A DNA stretch of 64,000 nucleotides from Cellulomonas sp. P24 (GCF_024704385.1 NZ_JAJDFX010000002.1:2480001-2544000); one strand, 5' to 3'; numbered from the stretch's first letter, positions 35,554 through 44,865 are shown. Translations and numbers: made by a program. Notes: a model not told the origin generated them from the letters alone.

Positions 35554-35590
35554 CCACGGCGCCGTGAGCCGGTGGATCACGGCGCCGTGG
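35554..35590 (-). terminator. hairpin at 3' end of the SDR gene
   Basis: Perfect 13-bp stem CCACGGCGCCGTG / CACGGCGCCGTGG with an 11-base loop, 14 bases beyond the SDR stop on the minus strand. Confidence 0.75.
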
Positions 35591-35603
35591 GGTCAGCGGC
35601 CGG

Positions 35604-36335
35604 TCAGCTGCCCTGGCCCATGCTCCACAGGGTCCAGATGGCGGTGCGGAGCGAGCGCGGCTGGTGCAGGGTCGTCACGATCGCAGTGGCGACGTCGACC
35701 GGGGACAGCCACTCCGCGAAGCGCGGGTCGTCGGACGTCCGGCCCGCACCGACGGCGAACTCGGTCCCGGTGCCCGCGGGGCAGATGAGGGTCACCCGCA
35801 CGCCCTTCTCACGGAGCTCCCGGTCGAGGCTCCCGGCGAGGCCGACCTGTGCATGCTTCGTGCCGGCGTATACGGCCTCGTCCGCCCCGCCGCGGAACCC
35901 GGCGACGCTGGAGACGATCACCACGTCACCGGCGCCGGCCTCGAGCATCGCCGGCAGTGCGGACCGCACGGTCCAGACGGTGCCCGCGTAGTTCGTGTCC
36001 ATCATCGTGGCGAGCTCCTCGTCGGTGTGGTCGAGGATGCCGCCGTACATGCCGATGCCGGCGTTCGCGACCACGGAGTCGAGGCGTCCCCAGCGGTCGA
36101 TGGCAGCGGCGACGAGCCGCGCGTTGTCGGCGGGCGAGCGGACGTCCATCGTCACGCCGACGGCGTTGTCCGCCCCGAGCTCGGCGACGAGCTCCTCGAG
36201 GCGCTCGGTGCGGCGCCCGCCGAGCGCGACCTTCGCCCCTTCGGCGACGAGCAGGCGGGCGGTCTCACGGCCGATCCCGGCGGTGGCACCGGTGAGGGCG
36301 ACGACAGTTCCGGTCAGGTCACGAACGGCGATCAC
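35604..36335 (-). CDS. short-chain dehydrogenase/reductase
   Basis: 243 residues, classical SDR. The cofactor loop is VALTGATAGIGRETARLL, the NAG motif is VVANAGIGMYGG, the catalytic Ser is in VIVSSVAGFRGG and YxxxK is AVYAGTKHAQVG. Arg residues after beta 2 (LGGRRTERLEEL) suggest NADP. GTG 36335 has AGGAG upstream. Substrate unknown. It lies downstream of the GH127 operon on the same strand but a hairpin separates them. Confidence 0.9.
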   Translation of the reverse strand: MIAVRDLTGTVVALTGATAGIGRETARLLVAEGAKVALGGRRTERLEELVAELGADNAVGVTMDVRSPADNARLVAAAIDRWGRLDSVVANAGIGMYGGILDHTDEELATMMDTNYAGTVWTVRSALPAMLEAGAGDVVIVSSVAGFRGGADEAVYAGTKHAQVGLAGSLDRELREKGVRVTLICPAGTGTEFAVGAGRTSDDPRFAEWLSPVDVATAIVTTLHQPRSLRTAIWTLWSMGQGS

Positions 36336-36398
36336 GGGGGACTCCTGGGGTGTGGACGTGGTGGTGCGGATCTGGGCTGTGGACGGGTGCGGGGCGAC

Positions 36399-36425
36399 GG
36401 GTACGGCCGCACACGTCGACCGTAC
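36399..36425 (-). terminator. possible terminator after the GH127 gene
   Basis: Stem GGTACGG / CCGTACC with a 13-base loop, 27 bases beyond the GH127 stop on the minus strand. Confidence 0.4.
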
Positions 36426-36451
36426 CGGTCGTGCCGGGTGCGTTCCTGCGG

Positions 36452-38404
36452 TCAGTCGGCGGTGGGCATCCAGACCCGCATCGTCGACGGGCCACGGTTG
36501 GCCCAGTGGTGGTAGGGGACGAGGGGGACGAGCCCGGCGTCGACCTCGCCGGTGACGGCGCCCGTCCCGTCGGTCGCGTCGTGGGACCCGTAGGGCCATC
36601 CCGGCTCGTCGAGCGCGAGCCGGGTCGCGTGCACGCGCACCACACCGCCCTCGTCGACCGGCGGCTCGTCGGTGCGGACCCGCACGACGTTCACGCTGCC
36701 CCCGAGGTCGGTCGACTCGAGGCACATCACGAGCGGCCCGCGCTCGACCGCGACCTGACCCCGTACCGCGTCGACACGCGCGTCCGGCCAGGTCCACCGG
36801 GCGGACATCGGAAGGACGAGCTCGACCACGTCCCCGACAGCGAACCTCCGCGCGAGGGTCGCGAAGCCGGGCTCGACGGCGCGGTGCGTCGCCCCGTGGG
36901 TGAGCGTCGCGCCCGTGGCCCAGGACGGGACCCGCAGGGTGAGCGTCCAGGACTCGTCGGGGGTCTCCGTGACGACGACGCGGATCGTGCCGTCCGTCGG
37001 GTACGCGGTCTCGATGCGCAGGCCGACCTCGCGGCCGCTGCCGATCGTGGCGCGGACCGTCGCTCCGGCGTACTGGTGGAGCTGCACGCCGTCGTCGTCC
37101 GCGGTGGCCACGTAGGCGCCGAGCGTGGCGATCGTGCGGGTGAGGTTCGTGGGGCAGCAGGAGACCTCGAACCACGGGGCGCGCAGGCTCGAGGACGCCC
37201 GGGGGCTCGCGACGTCGACCTCGGGAACGGCGCCGGGGACACGCTGGTGGAGCGTGTTGGTGTAGTAGAACGACCGGCCGTCCTCGGCGGGGGACGCCGC
37301 GACGACGTTGTACAGCGTGCGCTCGACGGCGTCCGCGTGGCGCGGGTCACCGGTGGCGAGCAGGAGACGGTGGTTGAGCATGACGGAGGCCACGCCTGCG
37401 CACGTCTCGGAGTACGCGCGGTCCGGCGGGAGCTCGTGGTCCTGGCCGAACGACTCGCCCTCGTGGTGCGCGCCCATCCCACCGGTGAGGTACGTGCGAC
37501 GCGCGAGGGTCGTGACGGTCTGGATCGCGACGGCGGCGAGGAGGTCGTCGTCGCCGTCCTCGGTCGCGACGTCCGCCGCGCCGGCCGCGAGGTACAGCGC
37601 GCGGACGGCGTGACCGTCCATGACGGTGGTCTCGCGGACCGGGCGGTCGTCCTGGAAGTACTGGCGACCGAGCTCGATGTCGCCGAGGGCGCCGTGGCCG
37701 CGTCGGTCGACGAACGCGCGCGCCTGGTCCAGGTAGCGTCGCTCGCCCGTGACGCGGTACAGCTCGACGAGGGCCACCTCGATCTCCGGGTGCCCCCCGA
37801 CCCGCTGGTCGCCCTCGTCGCCGAAGACGTCGCACACGTGGTCGGCCGCCCGGGTCGCGATCCGCACGAGGTCGTCCTCACCGTGCGTCCGGGACCGGGC
37901 GACCCCCGCCTGGATGAGGTGCCCGTAGCAGTAGAGCTCGTGGCCCCACTGCAGGTCGGAGTAGCGCGGCGCCTGGCCGGGACGGCCGAACTTGGTGTTG
38001 AGGTACCCGTCGGCCTCCTGCACGGGGGCGACCCGGGCGACCAGCGCCTGCAGCCGGGCCTCGAGCGCGGCGTCGCCGGTGCGCCCGACCTCCCAGGACA
38101 TCGCCTCGAGGAGCTTGTAGATCTCGGAGTCGGAGAACTCGCGCCCGCGACGGTCGGCGGGAAGCCGCCCCTCGACCGCGGCGTCGAAGTTCCCGATCCA
38201 CCCCATGGTCTCGACCCACTGCTCGCAGTGGGCGATCATCGCGGTCGAGTTGAGCCGCTGGAGGTCCGCCCAGAACCCGCTGTCGATCGTCACGTCGGCG
38301 AGGCCGAGAGGGCGCCAGCGACCGGTCGACGGTGCGACGGGGCGGCCACGGTCGGGCCGGTCCGCAGGCACGGTGAGGTGGTCGTGACGGGCGTCGGTAG
38401 GCAT
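36452..38404 (-). CDS. GH127 beta-L-arabinofuranosidase-type glycoside hydrolase
   Basis: 650 residues, (alpha/alpha)6 barrel plus beta-sandwich. The metal/catalytic cysteines of GH127 are visible: SETCAGVASVMLNHRLL (Glu and Cys of the Zn site) and SCCPTNLTRTIATLG (the adjacent Cys pair, one being the nucleophile in the characterised Bifidobacterium enzyme). No signal peptide, so it acts on imported arabino-oligosaccharides. The upstream genes on the same strand are two permeases and a sugar-binding protein under a LacI regulator, which supports arabinoside use. Start ATG 38404 has GGAGAACCCC before it. Confidence 0.93.
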   Translation of the reverse strand: MPTDARHDHLTVPADRPDRGRPVAPSTGRWRPLGLADVTIDSGFWADLQRLNSTAMIAHCEQWVETMGWIGNFDAAVEGRLPADRRGREFSDSEIYKLLEAMSWEVGRTGDAALEARLQALVARVAPVQEADGYLNTKFGRPGQAPRYSDLQWGHELYCYGHLIQAGVARSRTHGEDDLVRIATRAADHVCDVFGDEGDQRVGGHPEIEVALVELYRVTGERRYLDQARAFVDRRGHGALGDIELGRQYFQDDRPVRETTVMDGHAVRALYLAAGAADVATEDGDDDLLAAVAIQTVTTLARRTYLTGGMGAHHEGESFGQDHELPPDRAYSETCAGVASVMLNHRLLLATGDPRHADAVERTLYNVVAASPAEDGRSFYYTNTLHQRVPGAVPEVDVASPRASSSLRAPWFEVSCCPTNLTRTIATLGAYVATADDDGVQLHQYAGATVRATIGSGREVGLRIETAYPTDGTIRVVVTETPDESWTLTLRVPSWATGATLTHGATHRAVEPGFATLARRFAVGDVVELVLPMSARWTWPDARVDAVRGQVAVERGPLVMCLESTDLGGSVNVVRVRTDEPPVDEGGVVRVHATRLALDEPGWPYGSHDATDGTGAVTGEVDAGLVPLVPYHHWANRGPSTMRVWMPTAD

Positions 38405-38505
38405 GGGGTTCTCCAGGTCGGGCGAGGGGGGATCGGGGCAGGAGGCGAGGGGCTTGCGCCACGGTGCGGTGCGAGTGGGGGGCCGCGGGCGCGGCTGTGC
38501 GACGG

Positions 38506-39321
38506 CTACTTCACGGCGCCGACCGACAGGCCGTCGCGCAGCAGCCGGTAGGTGGCGGTGAAGACGATGAGGATCGGGATCGAGGTGAGCACGGCCAGCG
38601 CCATCAGGCCGGGCCAGTTGATGCCGAAGGCCGAGACCTGCTGCGCGAGGAGTGCGCTGAGGGGGTAGCTGCCCGGCGCGAGGAAGAAGTTCACCGCGTA
38701 CAGGAACTCGCCCCACGAGAGCAGGAACACCAGGGTCCCGACGGTGTAGACGCCGTTGCGTGCCACGGGGAGGACGATCGAGAAGAACGTCCGGAGCACC
38801 GAGGCTCCGTCGATCGATGCGGCCTCCTCGAGCTGCGGTGGCACGGATCGGAAGAACGGCCGCAGCAGCAGCGTCGCGAACGGGATCAGCAGGGCGGTGT
38901 CGGCGAGCACGACGCCGAGCGTCTTGTCGAGCAGCGCCCAGTTGCCGAAGATCTGGAACAACGGGATGACCGTGGCGGTCTGCGGCATCATCTGCAGCAC
39001 GATCAGCAGACCGAGCCCGAGGGTCGGCAGGTGCCCGGTGGTGCGCGCGAGTCCGTACGCGGCGGGGATCGCGACGAGGAGGACGAGCAGCGTGGTCCCG
39101 GTCGCGATGAGCACCGACTGGCGCAGCGCCGTGACCAGGGCGCCGTCGAAGGCCTCGACGTAGGCGGTCGTCACCGGTCGGAACAGGAACGACGCCTGGG
39201 TCGTGAACACGTCGGAGGGGCTCTTGAACGACGTGAGGACGATCCACAGGATCGGCACGGCGTACATGAGCGTGAGCAGGCTCTTGACGGTGAGCGCGAT
39301 GGGGCCGTTGGTCTGCTTCAC
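38506..39321 (-). CDS. carbohydrate ABC transporter permease (MalG type)
   Basis: 271 residues, six helices, EAA loop LEEAASIDGASVLRTFFSIV. N-terminal helix LLTLMYAVPILWIVLTSFKS is typical of the second permease of CUT1 importers. GTG 39321 overlaps the stop of the partner permease; AGGAG lies upstream. No ATPase gene is present in the operon, so a shared MsiK-like ATPase is expected. Confidence 0.93.
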   Translation of the reverse strand: MKQTNGPIALTVKSLLTLMYAVPILWIVLTSFKSPSDVFTTQASFLFRPVTTAYVEAFDGALVTALRQSVLIATGTTLLVLLVAIPAAYGLARTTGHLPTLGLGLLIVLQMMPQTATVIPLFQIFGNWALLDKTLGVVLADTALLIPFATLLLRPFFRSVPPQLEEAASIDGASVLRTFFSIVLPVARNGVYTVGTLVFLLSWGEFLYAVNFFLAPGSYPLSALLAQQVSAFGINWPGLMALAVLTSIPILIVFTATYRLLRDGLSVGAVK

Positions 39322-40274
39322 GACTCCGACTCCTCTCGGCGGATGCTGCGCGCGTAGACCGCGGCGAGCACGAGGACCCCGAGGACGGTGACCACCGAGG
39401 TGGCCGAGCCGAGCCCGAAGTCGTAGCGGACGAAGGCCTGCAGGTAGCCGAGGAACGGCAGCGTGTTGGTCGCGGTCCCGGGTCCGCCGTAGGTCATGAC
39501 GTAGATGAAGTCGAAGCTGCGGAACCCGTAGACGATCGTCAGGACGAGCAGCACGAGCGTGGTCGGGCGGACCGACGGGAGCATGATGTGGCGGATCTCC
39601 TGCCACTTGTTCGCACCGTCGAGGGCGGCGGCCTCGAAGCTCTCGGGAGGGATCCCGAGCAGGGCGGCGCGGAAGACCAGGGCGTTGAACGGGATCACCG
39701 CGAACGCGTTGACGAACGCGACCGACATGAGCGCCCAGTACTGGTCGTAGAGGAACGGGATCGGGGTGTCGCGGAGGCCGGTCGACGTGAGGATCGTGTT
39801 GAACAGGCCCGAGTCCCCGAGCAGGAACTTCCAGACGCTGCCGTTGACGACCGGGGGAAGTGCCCAGACGAACACCATGAGGGCCATCAGGAACCCGGAC
39901 CACCGGCCCTGGATCCGCAGCACGATCGCTGCGGCGAGCCCGCCGACCATCCCGAGCAGCGTGACGACCAGGACGAACACCCCGGTGCGCGTGAGCGCCT
40001 GGGTGGTCTCGCCGGTGGAGAAGCCCTTGGTGAAGTTCTCGAGGCCGGTGAACACCCACTCGCGGTTGAGCGTGGCGGCGCTGACGGCGCTGACGCTCAT
40101 CCGGATCAGCTGGAGGAGCGGGTAGAAGCTGAAGAGTGCGAGGAAGACGCCTGCCGGGAGCAGGAAGAGCATCCGGACCTGCGGCTTCCGCCGGGTCCCG
40201 GACCGCCGGGGGGCGGTCCGGGTCCCGGACGGTGCCGACGGGACGCCGGTCGCCGGTGCCAGTGGAGCTGTCAT
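39318..40274 (-). CDS. carbohydrate ABC transporter permease (MalF type)
   Basis: 318 residues with a basic, Pro-rich N-terminus and six helices. The EAA loop is FEAAALDGANKWQEIRHIML and MTYGGPGTATNTLPF is the usual C-terminal motif. It pairs with the 38506-39321 permease and the binding protein upstream to form a CUT1 sugar importer. Confidence 0.93.
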   Translation of the reverse strand: MTAPLAPATGVPSAPSGTRTAPRRSGTRRKPQVRMLFLLPAGVFLALFSFYPLLQLIRMSVSAVSAATLNREWVFTGLENFTKGFSTGETTQALTRTGVFVLVVTLLGMVGGLAAAIVLRIQGRWSGFLMALMVFVWALPPVVNGSVWKFLLGDSGLFNTILTSTGLRDTPIPFLYDQYWALMSVAFVNAFAVIPFNALVFRAALLGIPPESFEAAALDGANKWQEIRHIMLPSVRPTTLVLLVLTIVYGFRSFDFIYVMTYGGPGTATNTLPFLGYLQAFVRYDFGLGSATSVVTVLGVLVLAAVYARSIRREESES

Positions 40275-40351
40275 GTCGAAGATCTCTCTCGTCGAGGTGA
40301 CTCTGGCGCCGGCGGCCGGCGTCCGCGCCGTGGGTCGTGCGGGTGGAGCAT

Positions 40352-41653
40352 CTAGCCGAGCAGGCCGGTCACGGTCGTGACGGCGGTCTTCGCGGCGTCG
40401 GTCGGGGACTTCTGACCGCCGAGCGCGGAGCTCCAGGCCTGGCCGACGGCCAGCTGGATGTCGGCGACGGCTGCCGGCGGGATGTTGCCCGCGGGGTAGT
40501 TGGCGCCGTACTTGGCGATCGTGTCAGCGAACGGCTTGAGCAGCTCGTTCCCGGTCACGGCCGGGTCCTCGGCGGCGTCCGCGCGTGACGGGATGCTGCC
40601 GACGATCGTCACCGGGAGGATCTGCCCGGCCTTGTCGAAGTACGTCTCGGTCAGGTACTGCCAGGCGAGGTCGGGGTTCTTGCTGAACGCACCGATGCCC
40701 TCGCCCTCGCCGCCGAGGTAGACCTTGCCGGTGCTGCCGAGCGGCAGCGGGACGACGCCGTAGCTGAACTTCGCGTCGGACTTGGCCGTGCCCATCTGCC
40801 AGTTGCCGTTCTCCGCGAAGGCGACGCCGCCTGCGGCGAACTTCTGGAACGGCACGGTCTGGTCCCAGGTCACCGACTCCTGCGAGAGCCAGCCCTTGTC
40901 GACCCAGCCCCGTACCCGGGAGAGCCCGGCCGCGAGAGCGGTGGCGTCGGGCGAGGTGTAGCTGAACCCCGAGGCGGAGAGCCACGGGAACGCCTGCCAC
41001 TCGCCCTGGGACTGCGGCAGCCCGCTGAGCGTGATGCCCTGGTAGCCGGCGGCCTTCGCCTTCGCCATGTCGGCCTCGAGCTCGTCCATGGTGGTCGGCG
41101 GCTGGACGCCGAGCTCCTTGAGGATGTCGGCGTTGTACCAGAGGCCCAGCAGGTTGACGTAGCCCTGGACGGCGTACGTCTTGCCGTCGATCTTGTGGAT
41201 CACCGAGTCGGGGAACTGGCTGGCGTCGGCGTAGGACGCCCACCGGTCGTCGAGCGGGGCGAGCGCGCCACCGAGGGCGAGGGTCGCGGCCTCGGCGCCG
41301 TTGAAGACGACGACGTCCGGGCCGGTCTTCGCACCGGCTGCGGCGATGACCTTGGAGTTCATCTGGTCGTAGGGCACGTAGACGTTGTCGACCTTGACGC
41401 CGCTGTGCGCGGACTGGAACTTGGTCGCGTACTCGTCCATCAGCTTGACCTGGTTCGGGTCGCTGAAGTAGTGCCAGACGGTGATCGTGCTGCTCGTGGC
41501 GCCGCCCCCGCTCGAGGTGCTCGACGAGCCGGAGCCGCCGGAGCACGCGGAGAGCGCGAGGGCGCCGGCGACGGTGGCGGCGGCGAGCGTGAGCAGCCGT
41601 CCGCGGCGGCGGGGGGAGCCGGTCGACCGGCCCGTGATGTCGGTGATTCTCAA
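40352..41653 (-). CDS. sugar-binding lipoprotein of the GH127 locus
   Basis: 433 residues. The start TTG 41653 is chosen because CAGAGGAG lies six bases upstream and it gives a compact signal peptide (RLLTLAAATVAGALALSAC with lipobox cysteine). A Ser/Gly-rich linker precedes the mature type 1 solute-binding fold (ITVWHYFSDPNQVKLMDEYA). C-terminal GGEGEGIGAFSKNPDLAW is typical of CUT1 binding proteins. First gene of the operon, directly downstream of a strong promoter with a LacI-type operator. Confidence 0.93.
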   Translation of the reverse strand: MRITDITGRSTGSPRRRGRLLTLAAATVAGALALSACSGGSGSSSTSSGGGATSSTITVWHYFSDPNQVKLMDEYATKFQSAHSGVKVDNVYVPYDQMNSKVIAAAGAKTGPDVVVFNGAEAATLALGGALAPLDDRWASYADASQFPDSVIHKIDGKTYAVQGYVNLLGLWYNADILKELGVQPPTTMDELEADMAKAKAAGYQGITLSGLPQSQGEWQAFPWLSASGFSYTSPDATALAAGLSRVRGWVDKGWLSQESVTWDQTVPFQKFAAGGVAFAENGNWQMGTAKSDAKFSYGVVPLPLGSTGKVYLGGEGEGIGAFSKNPDLAWQYLTETYFDKAGQILPVTIVGSIPSRADAAEDPAVTGNELLKPFADTIAKYGANYPAGNIPPAAVADIQLAVGQAWSSALGGQKSPTDAAKTAVTTVTGLLG

Positions 41654-41818
41654 CGGAACTCCTCTGATGGCGCGTGGCCGAGGCTCTCGTTCCGGCGACG
41701 TCGCCGCCGTGTCTCGATCCTCGTTGATGGAGATGCGTGCTTGCCGTGCCGGTCCTCGCCGCTGGGGGAGCGGTGAGCAGGCGGGCCCTCGGGCACGACC
41801 TCTCGGAGCGAAACCCTC

Positions 41819-41863
41819 CGAAACCGTTTTCGCTAAGTTAGCATCGAGGGTGGGGTCAGTCAA
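41819..41863 (-). promoter_or_regulatory. promoter and LacI operator of the GH127 operon
   Basis: On the minus strand TTGACT (41858-41863), 17-base spacer, TAACTT (41835-41840). Immediately downstream is the near-palindrome CGAAAACGGTTTCG (41819-41832), the usual form of LacI-family operators. The adjacent divergent lacI gene supports the assignment. Confidence 0.85.
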
Positions 41864-41919
41864 CGGCGCTACCATGCGTCATGGATTTCGTGACCGGTCT
41901 GTGACATCAGGGGGTTGAG

Positions 41920-42954
41920 GTGGCTGCGACGGAGGAGAGCGTCCCGCGACCGCGAGCGGCGACGCTCCGGGACGTGGCGGTCCTGGCCGGCGTCTCGGTC
42001 GCGACCGCGTCCAAGGCCCTCAACGGCCGCAGCAACGTGCACCCCGACACCCGTCGCCGGGTGATCGAGGCGGCCGAACGGATCTCGTTCACCCCGAACA
42101 CGCTCGCGCAGGCGATCCTCGCCGGGCAGACCGGCACCGTCGGTCTGCTCACCAACGACCTCGAGGGTCGGTTCAGCCTGCCGATCCTCATGGGCGCGGA
42201 GGACGCGTTCGGCGCCGGCAAGATGTCGGTGTTCCTGTGCGACGCGCGGGACGACGCGATCCGCGAGCAGTACCACCTCAAGGCGCTGCTGGGCCGACGG
42301 GTCGACGGGCTGATCGTCGTCGGGAGCAACACGGACCCACGCGAGTCCCTCGGGCACGACCTGCCGGTGCCGGTCGTCTACGCGTACGCGCCGTCGACCG
42401 ATCCGCTCGACTCGTCGGTCATCCCCGACAACGTCAATGCGGGCACGCTCGCGATCGAGCACCTGGTCGCGACCGGACGCACCCGCATCGCCCACGTGAC
42501 GGGCGACGTCAACTACGCGGCAGCACGCGACCGTGCCGCCGGGGCGCTCGGCGCTCTCGCCGCAGCAGGGCTTGAGCTGGCCGGGGAGCGGGTCCGCTAC
42601 GGGGCGTGGACGGAGGCCTGGGGGCGCGCAGCGACGCACACCCTCCTCAGTCAGGGCGTCGAGTTCGACGCGATCCTGTGCGGCAGCGACCAGATCGCGC
42701 GGGGGGTCATGGACGTCCTCCGCGACCGGGGCTTCGACGTGCCGCGCGAGGTCGCCGTCATGGGGTTCGACAACTGGCAGATCCTGACGTCCGGTGCGCG
42801 CCCCGAGCTCACCAGCGTCGACATGAACTTCGAGATGCTCGGTCGCCGTGCGGCGCAGCGGATGTTCGAGGCGATCGACGGCAAGCAGACGCCCGGGGTC
42901 GAGCGGATGCCGTGCCGGGTCGTGGTCCGCGGCTCGACGACGCTCGACGACTGA
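41920..42954 (+). CDS. LacI-family transcriptional regulator
   Basis: 344 residues. The N-terminal helix-turn-helix is LRDVAVLAGVSVATASKALN followed by the hinge helix NTLAQAILAGQTG. The periplasmic-binding-like domain has GRRVDGLIVVGSN, TRIAHVTGD and AVMGFDNWQI. Divergent from the GH127/ABC operon whose promoter carries a matching operator, so it very likely represses that operon until a sugar ligand binds. The start GTG 41920 has only a weak ribosome site. Confidence 0.93.
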   Translation: MAATEESVPRPRAATLRDVAVLAGVSVATASKALNGRSNVHPDTRRRVIEAAERISFTPNTLAQAILAGQTGTVGLLTNDLEGRFSLPILMGAEDAFGAGKMSVFLCDARDDAIREQYHLKALLGRRVDGLIVVGSNTDPRESLGHDLPVPVVYAYAPSTDPLDSSVIPDNVNAGTLAIEHLVATGRTRIAHVTGDVNYAAARDRAAGALGALAAAGLELAGERVRYGAWTEAWGRAATHTLLSQGVEFDAILCGSDQIARGVMDVLRDRGFDVPREVAVMGFDNWQILTSGARPELTSVDMNFEMLGRRAAQRMFEAIDGKQTPGVERMPCRVVVRGSTTLDD

Positions 42955-43011
42955 GGGCACACGCCCCACGGCTCGCCTGGTGGACCCGGCCGTGCGGGAC
43001 CGGGAACGACG

Positions 43012-43057
43012 ACGGCCCCTCGGCGCCTGCGGAGGTCTCCGCGGGGCCAGGGGCCGT
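43012..43057. terminator. hairpin between lacI and the tRNA cluster
   Basis: Stem ACGGCCCCT / AGGGGCCGT (9 bp) enclosing further GC pairing; it can end both lacI (plus) and the tRNA transcript (minus). Confidence 0.65.
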
Positions 43058-43102
43058 GGTGCGAGCTGTCGAGCAGGAGGTCCCGGAGAGGGACCGCCTC
43101 GG

Positions 43103-43178
43103 TGGTGGCCACTGGCAGGGTCGAACTGCCGACCTTTCGATTTTCAGTCGAACGCTCTACCAACTGAGCTAAGTGGCC
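43103..43178 (-). tRNA. tRNA-Phe (GAA)
   Basis: Cloverleaf on the minus strand: acceptor GGCCACT / AGTGGCC, D-loop AGCTCAGTTGGTAGAGC, anticodon loop CTGAAAA with GAA, T-arm GGCAGTTCGACCCTGCC. The 3' CCA is encoded (43103-43105). Confidence 0.98.
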
Positions 43179-43219
43179 GAAACTCGAACGCCCGGTCTGG
43201 CGACCGGGCGATCGTCGAG

Positions 43220-43293
43220 CGACCCCGACGGGACTTGAACCCGCGACCTCCGCCGTGACAGGGCGGCGCGCTAACCAACTGCGCTACGGGGCC
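43220..43293 (-). tRNA. tRNA-Asp (GTC)
   Basis: Minus-strand cloverleaf: GGCCCCG acceptor, AGCGCAGTTGGTTAGCGC D-arm, anticodon loop CTGTCAC with GTC, T-arm GCGGGTTCAAGTCCCGT. CCA is not encoded. Confidence 0.98.
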
Positions 43294-43336
43294 TTGTGGT
43301 GAGACAAGGCTTCATGCTGTCGTGCTGTCCTGCTCG

Positions 43337-43409
43337 TACCCCCAACGGGATTCGAACCCGTGCTACCGCCGTGAAAGGGCGGGGTCCTAGGCCGCTAGAC
43401 GATGGGGGC
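43337..43409 (-). tRNA. tRNA-Glu (TTC)
   Basis: Minus-strand cloverleaf: GCCCCCA acceptor, D-arm with CTAGCGGCCTAG, anticodon loop CTTTCAC with TTC, T-arm ACGGGTTCGAATCCCGT. CCA is not encoded. It probably starts a Glu-Asp-Phe transcript. Confidence 0.98.
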
Positions 43410-43570
43410 GTGTCACCGCTCCGACGTCTCTCGTCCGTGACGTCCGAGGAGTCGTAAGACCGGGATGAGCATAAGGGTAGAGGACGGTGAACACCAAAGC
43501 GGTGCTCTGACCGGCACGACCGCCGCACCGCGCGGGCGCGCCACGATGCCGATACCGGCAAGATGTCCTC

Positions 43571-43924
43571 GTGGTGCACATGTCGCGTGAGGAGTTCGAG
43601 GAAGCCGTCGAGGACGCCCTCGACGAGATCCCGCCCGAGCTCACCGCCCAGATGGACAACGTCGTCGTGCTCGTCGAGGACGACGCACCGTCCGACGAGC
43701 CCGAGCTGCTCGGGCTCTACGAGGGCACGCCGCTCACCGACCGCGACGGGTGGTGGGCCGCCGGCTCGCTGCCGGACCGCATCACGATCTACCGCAACCC
43801 GACCCTCGCGATGTGCGACTCGCGCGAGGAGGTCGTCGAGGAGGTCGCCGTGACGGTGGTCCACGAGATCGCGCACCACTTCGGCATCGACGACGAGCGG
43901 CTGCACGAGCTGGGGTGGTCCTGA
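43571..43924 (+). CDS. zincin-like metallopeptidase family protein
   Basis: 117 residues. The zinc motif is VVHEIAHHFGIDDERLHELG, the pattern of the small metallopeptidase family PF06262. The N-terminus SREEFEEAVEDALDEIPPEL is also typical. Cytosolic; no proteolytic activity is established for the family. GTG 43571 is used; ATG 43580 is possible. The stop overlaps the next ATG (TGATG). Confidence 0.9.
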   Translation: MVHMSREEFEEAVEDALDEIPPELTAQMDNVVVLVEDDAPSDEPELLGLYEGTPLTDRDGWWAAGSLPDRITIYRNPTLAMCDSREEVVEEVAVTVVHEIAHHFGIDDERLHELGWS

Positions 43925-44865
43925 TGACGCACGACCTGAGGTTCGGCATCGTCCTGCTGCCGCAGGAGCGGTGGGCCCGGGACCGCGCCCGGTGGCAGCG
44001 CGCCGAGGAGTACGGGTTCGACCACGCGTGGACCTACGACCACCTCGCCTGGCGGACGCTCGCCGACGAGCCGTGGCTCGCGACGATCCCGCTGCTCGCC
44101 GCGGCGGCGGTCGTGACCGAACGCATCCGGCTCGGCACGTGGGTCGCGTCGCCGAACTACCGGCACCCGGTCCCGTTCGCCAAGGACGTCATGGGCCTGG
44201 ACGACATCAGCGACGGGCGGCTGATCCTCGGGCTCGGCGCGGGCGGCACCGGGGTCGACGCCGAGGTCCTCGGCGCGCCACTGACCCCCGGCGCGCGCAC
44301 CCGACGCTTCGGCGAGTTCGTCGCGGTGCTGGACCGGCTGCTCACCCAGCCGGTCACCGACCACGACGGCGAGTTCTACCGGGCCAACGGCGCCCGGATG
44401 CGACCGGGCTGCGTGCAGCAGCCCCGGGTGCCGTTCGTCGTCGCCGCGAACGGCCCACGGGCGATGGCGCTCGCGGCACGCTACGGCGAGGGCTGGGGCA
44501 CGTTCGGCCCGAGCCTGCCCGACGAGGTCCGCGACGGCCTCACCGAGGCGCAGGCGCAGGACGAGTGGTGGGCGGGGCTCGAGCGGATGGTCGAGGCGTA
44601 CGAGGCCGCGGCCGACGGCACGCCCGGAGCGACCGCGCGCCGCTACCTCAGCATCGACGGCGCGCCGGTCTTCGCCCTGCGGTCGGCCGACGTGCTCGTC
44701 GAGGGCGTCGAGCGGGCGACCGCGCTCGGCTTCACCGACATCGTGCTGCACTGGCCGCGCGCCGAGGGCATCTACGCCGGGTCCGAGTCCGTGCTCGACG
44801 AGGTCGCGGGACTCCTGCCGGAGCTTCGCCAGAGGTACGTGCCGCGCGAGGTCAGGACGCGCTGA
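43924..44865 (+). CDS. LLM-class flavin-dependent oxidoreductase
   Basis: 313 residues, luciferase-like TIM barrel: RFGIVLLPQERWARDRARW, WTYDHLAWRTLADEPW, RIRLGTWVASPNYRHPVPFA and DDISDGRLILGLGAGGTGVD. Actinobacterial members often use F420; cofactor and substrate are not determined by the sequence. Coupled to the metallopeptidase. Its last 14 bases overlap the 3' end of galE on the other strand. Confidence 0.9.
   Translation: MTHDLRFGIVLLPQERWARDRARWQRAEEYGFDHAWTYDHLAWRTLADEPWLATIPLLAAAAVVTERIRLGTWVASPNYRHPVPFAKDVMGLDDISDGRLILGLGAGGTGVDAEVLGAPLTPGARTRRFGEFVAVLDRLLTQPVTDHDGEFYRANGARMRPGCVQQPRVPFVVAANGPRAMALAARYGEGWGTFGPSLPDEVRDGLTEAQAQDEWWAGLERMVEAYEAAADGTPGATARRYLSIDGAPVFALRSADVLVEGVERATALGFTDIVLHWPRAEGIYAGSESVLDEVAGLLPELRQRYVPREVRTR

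Noticed and set aside
43103-43409. tRNA cluster as the attachment site of an integrated element
   Set aside because: No integrase, no repeated tRNA 3' end and no change in base composition are seen on either side.
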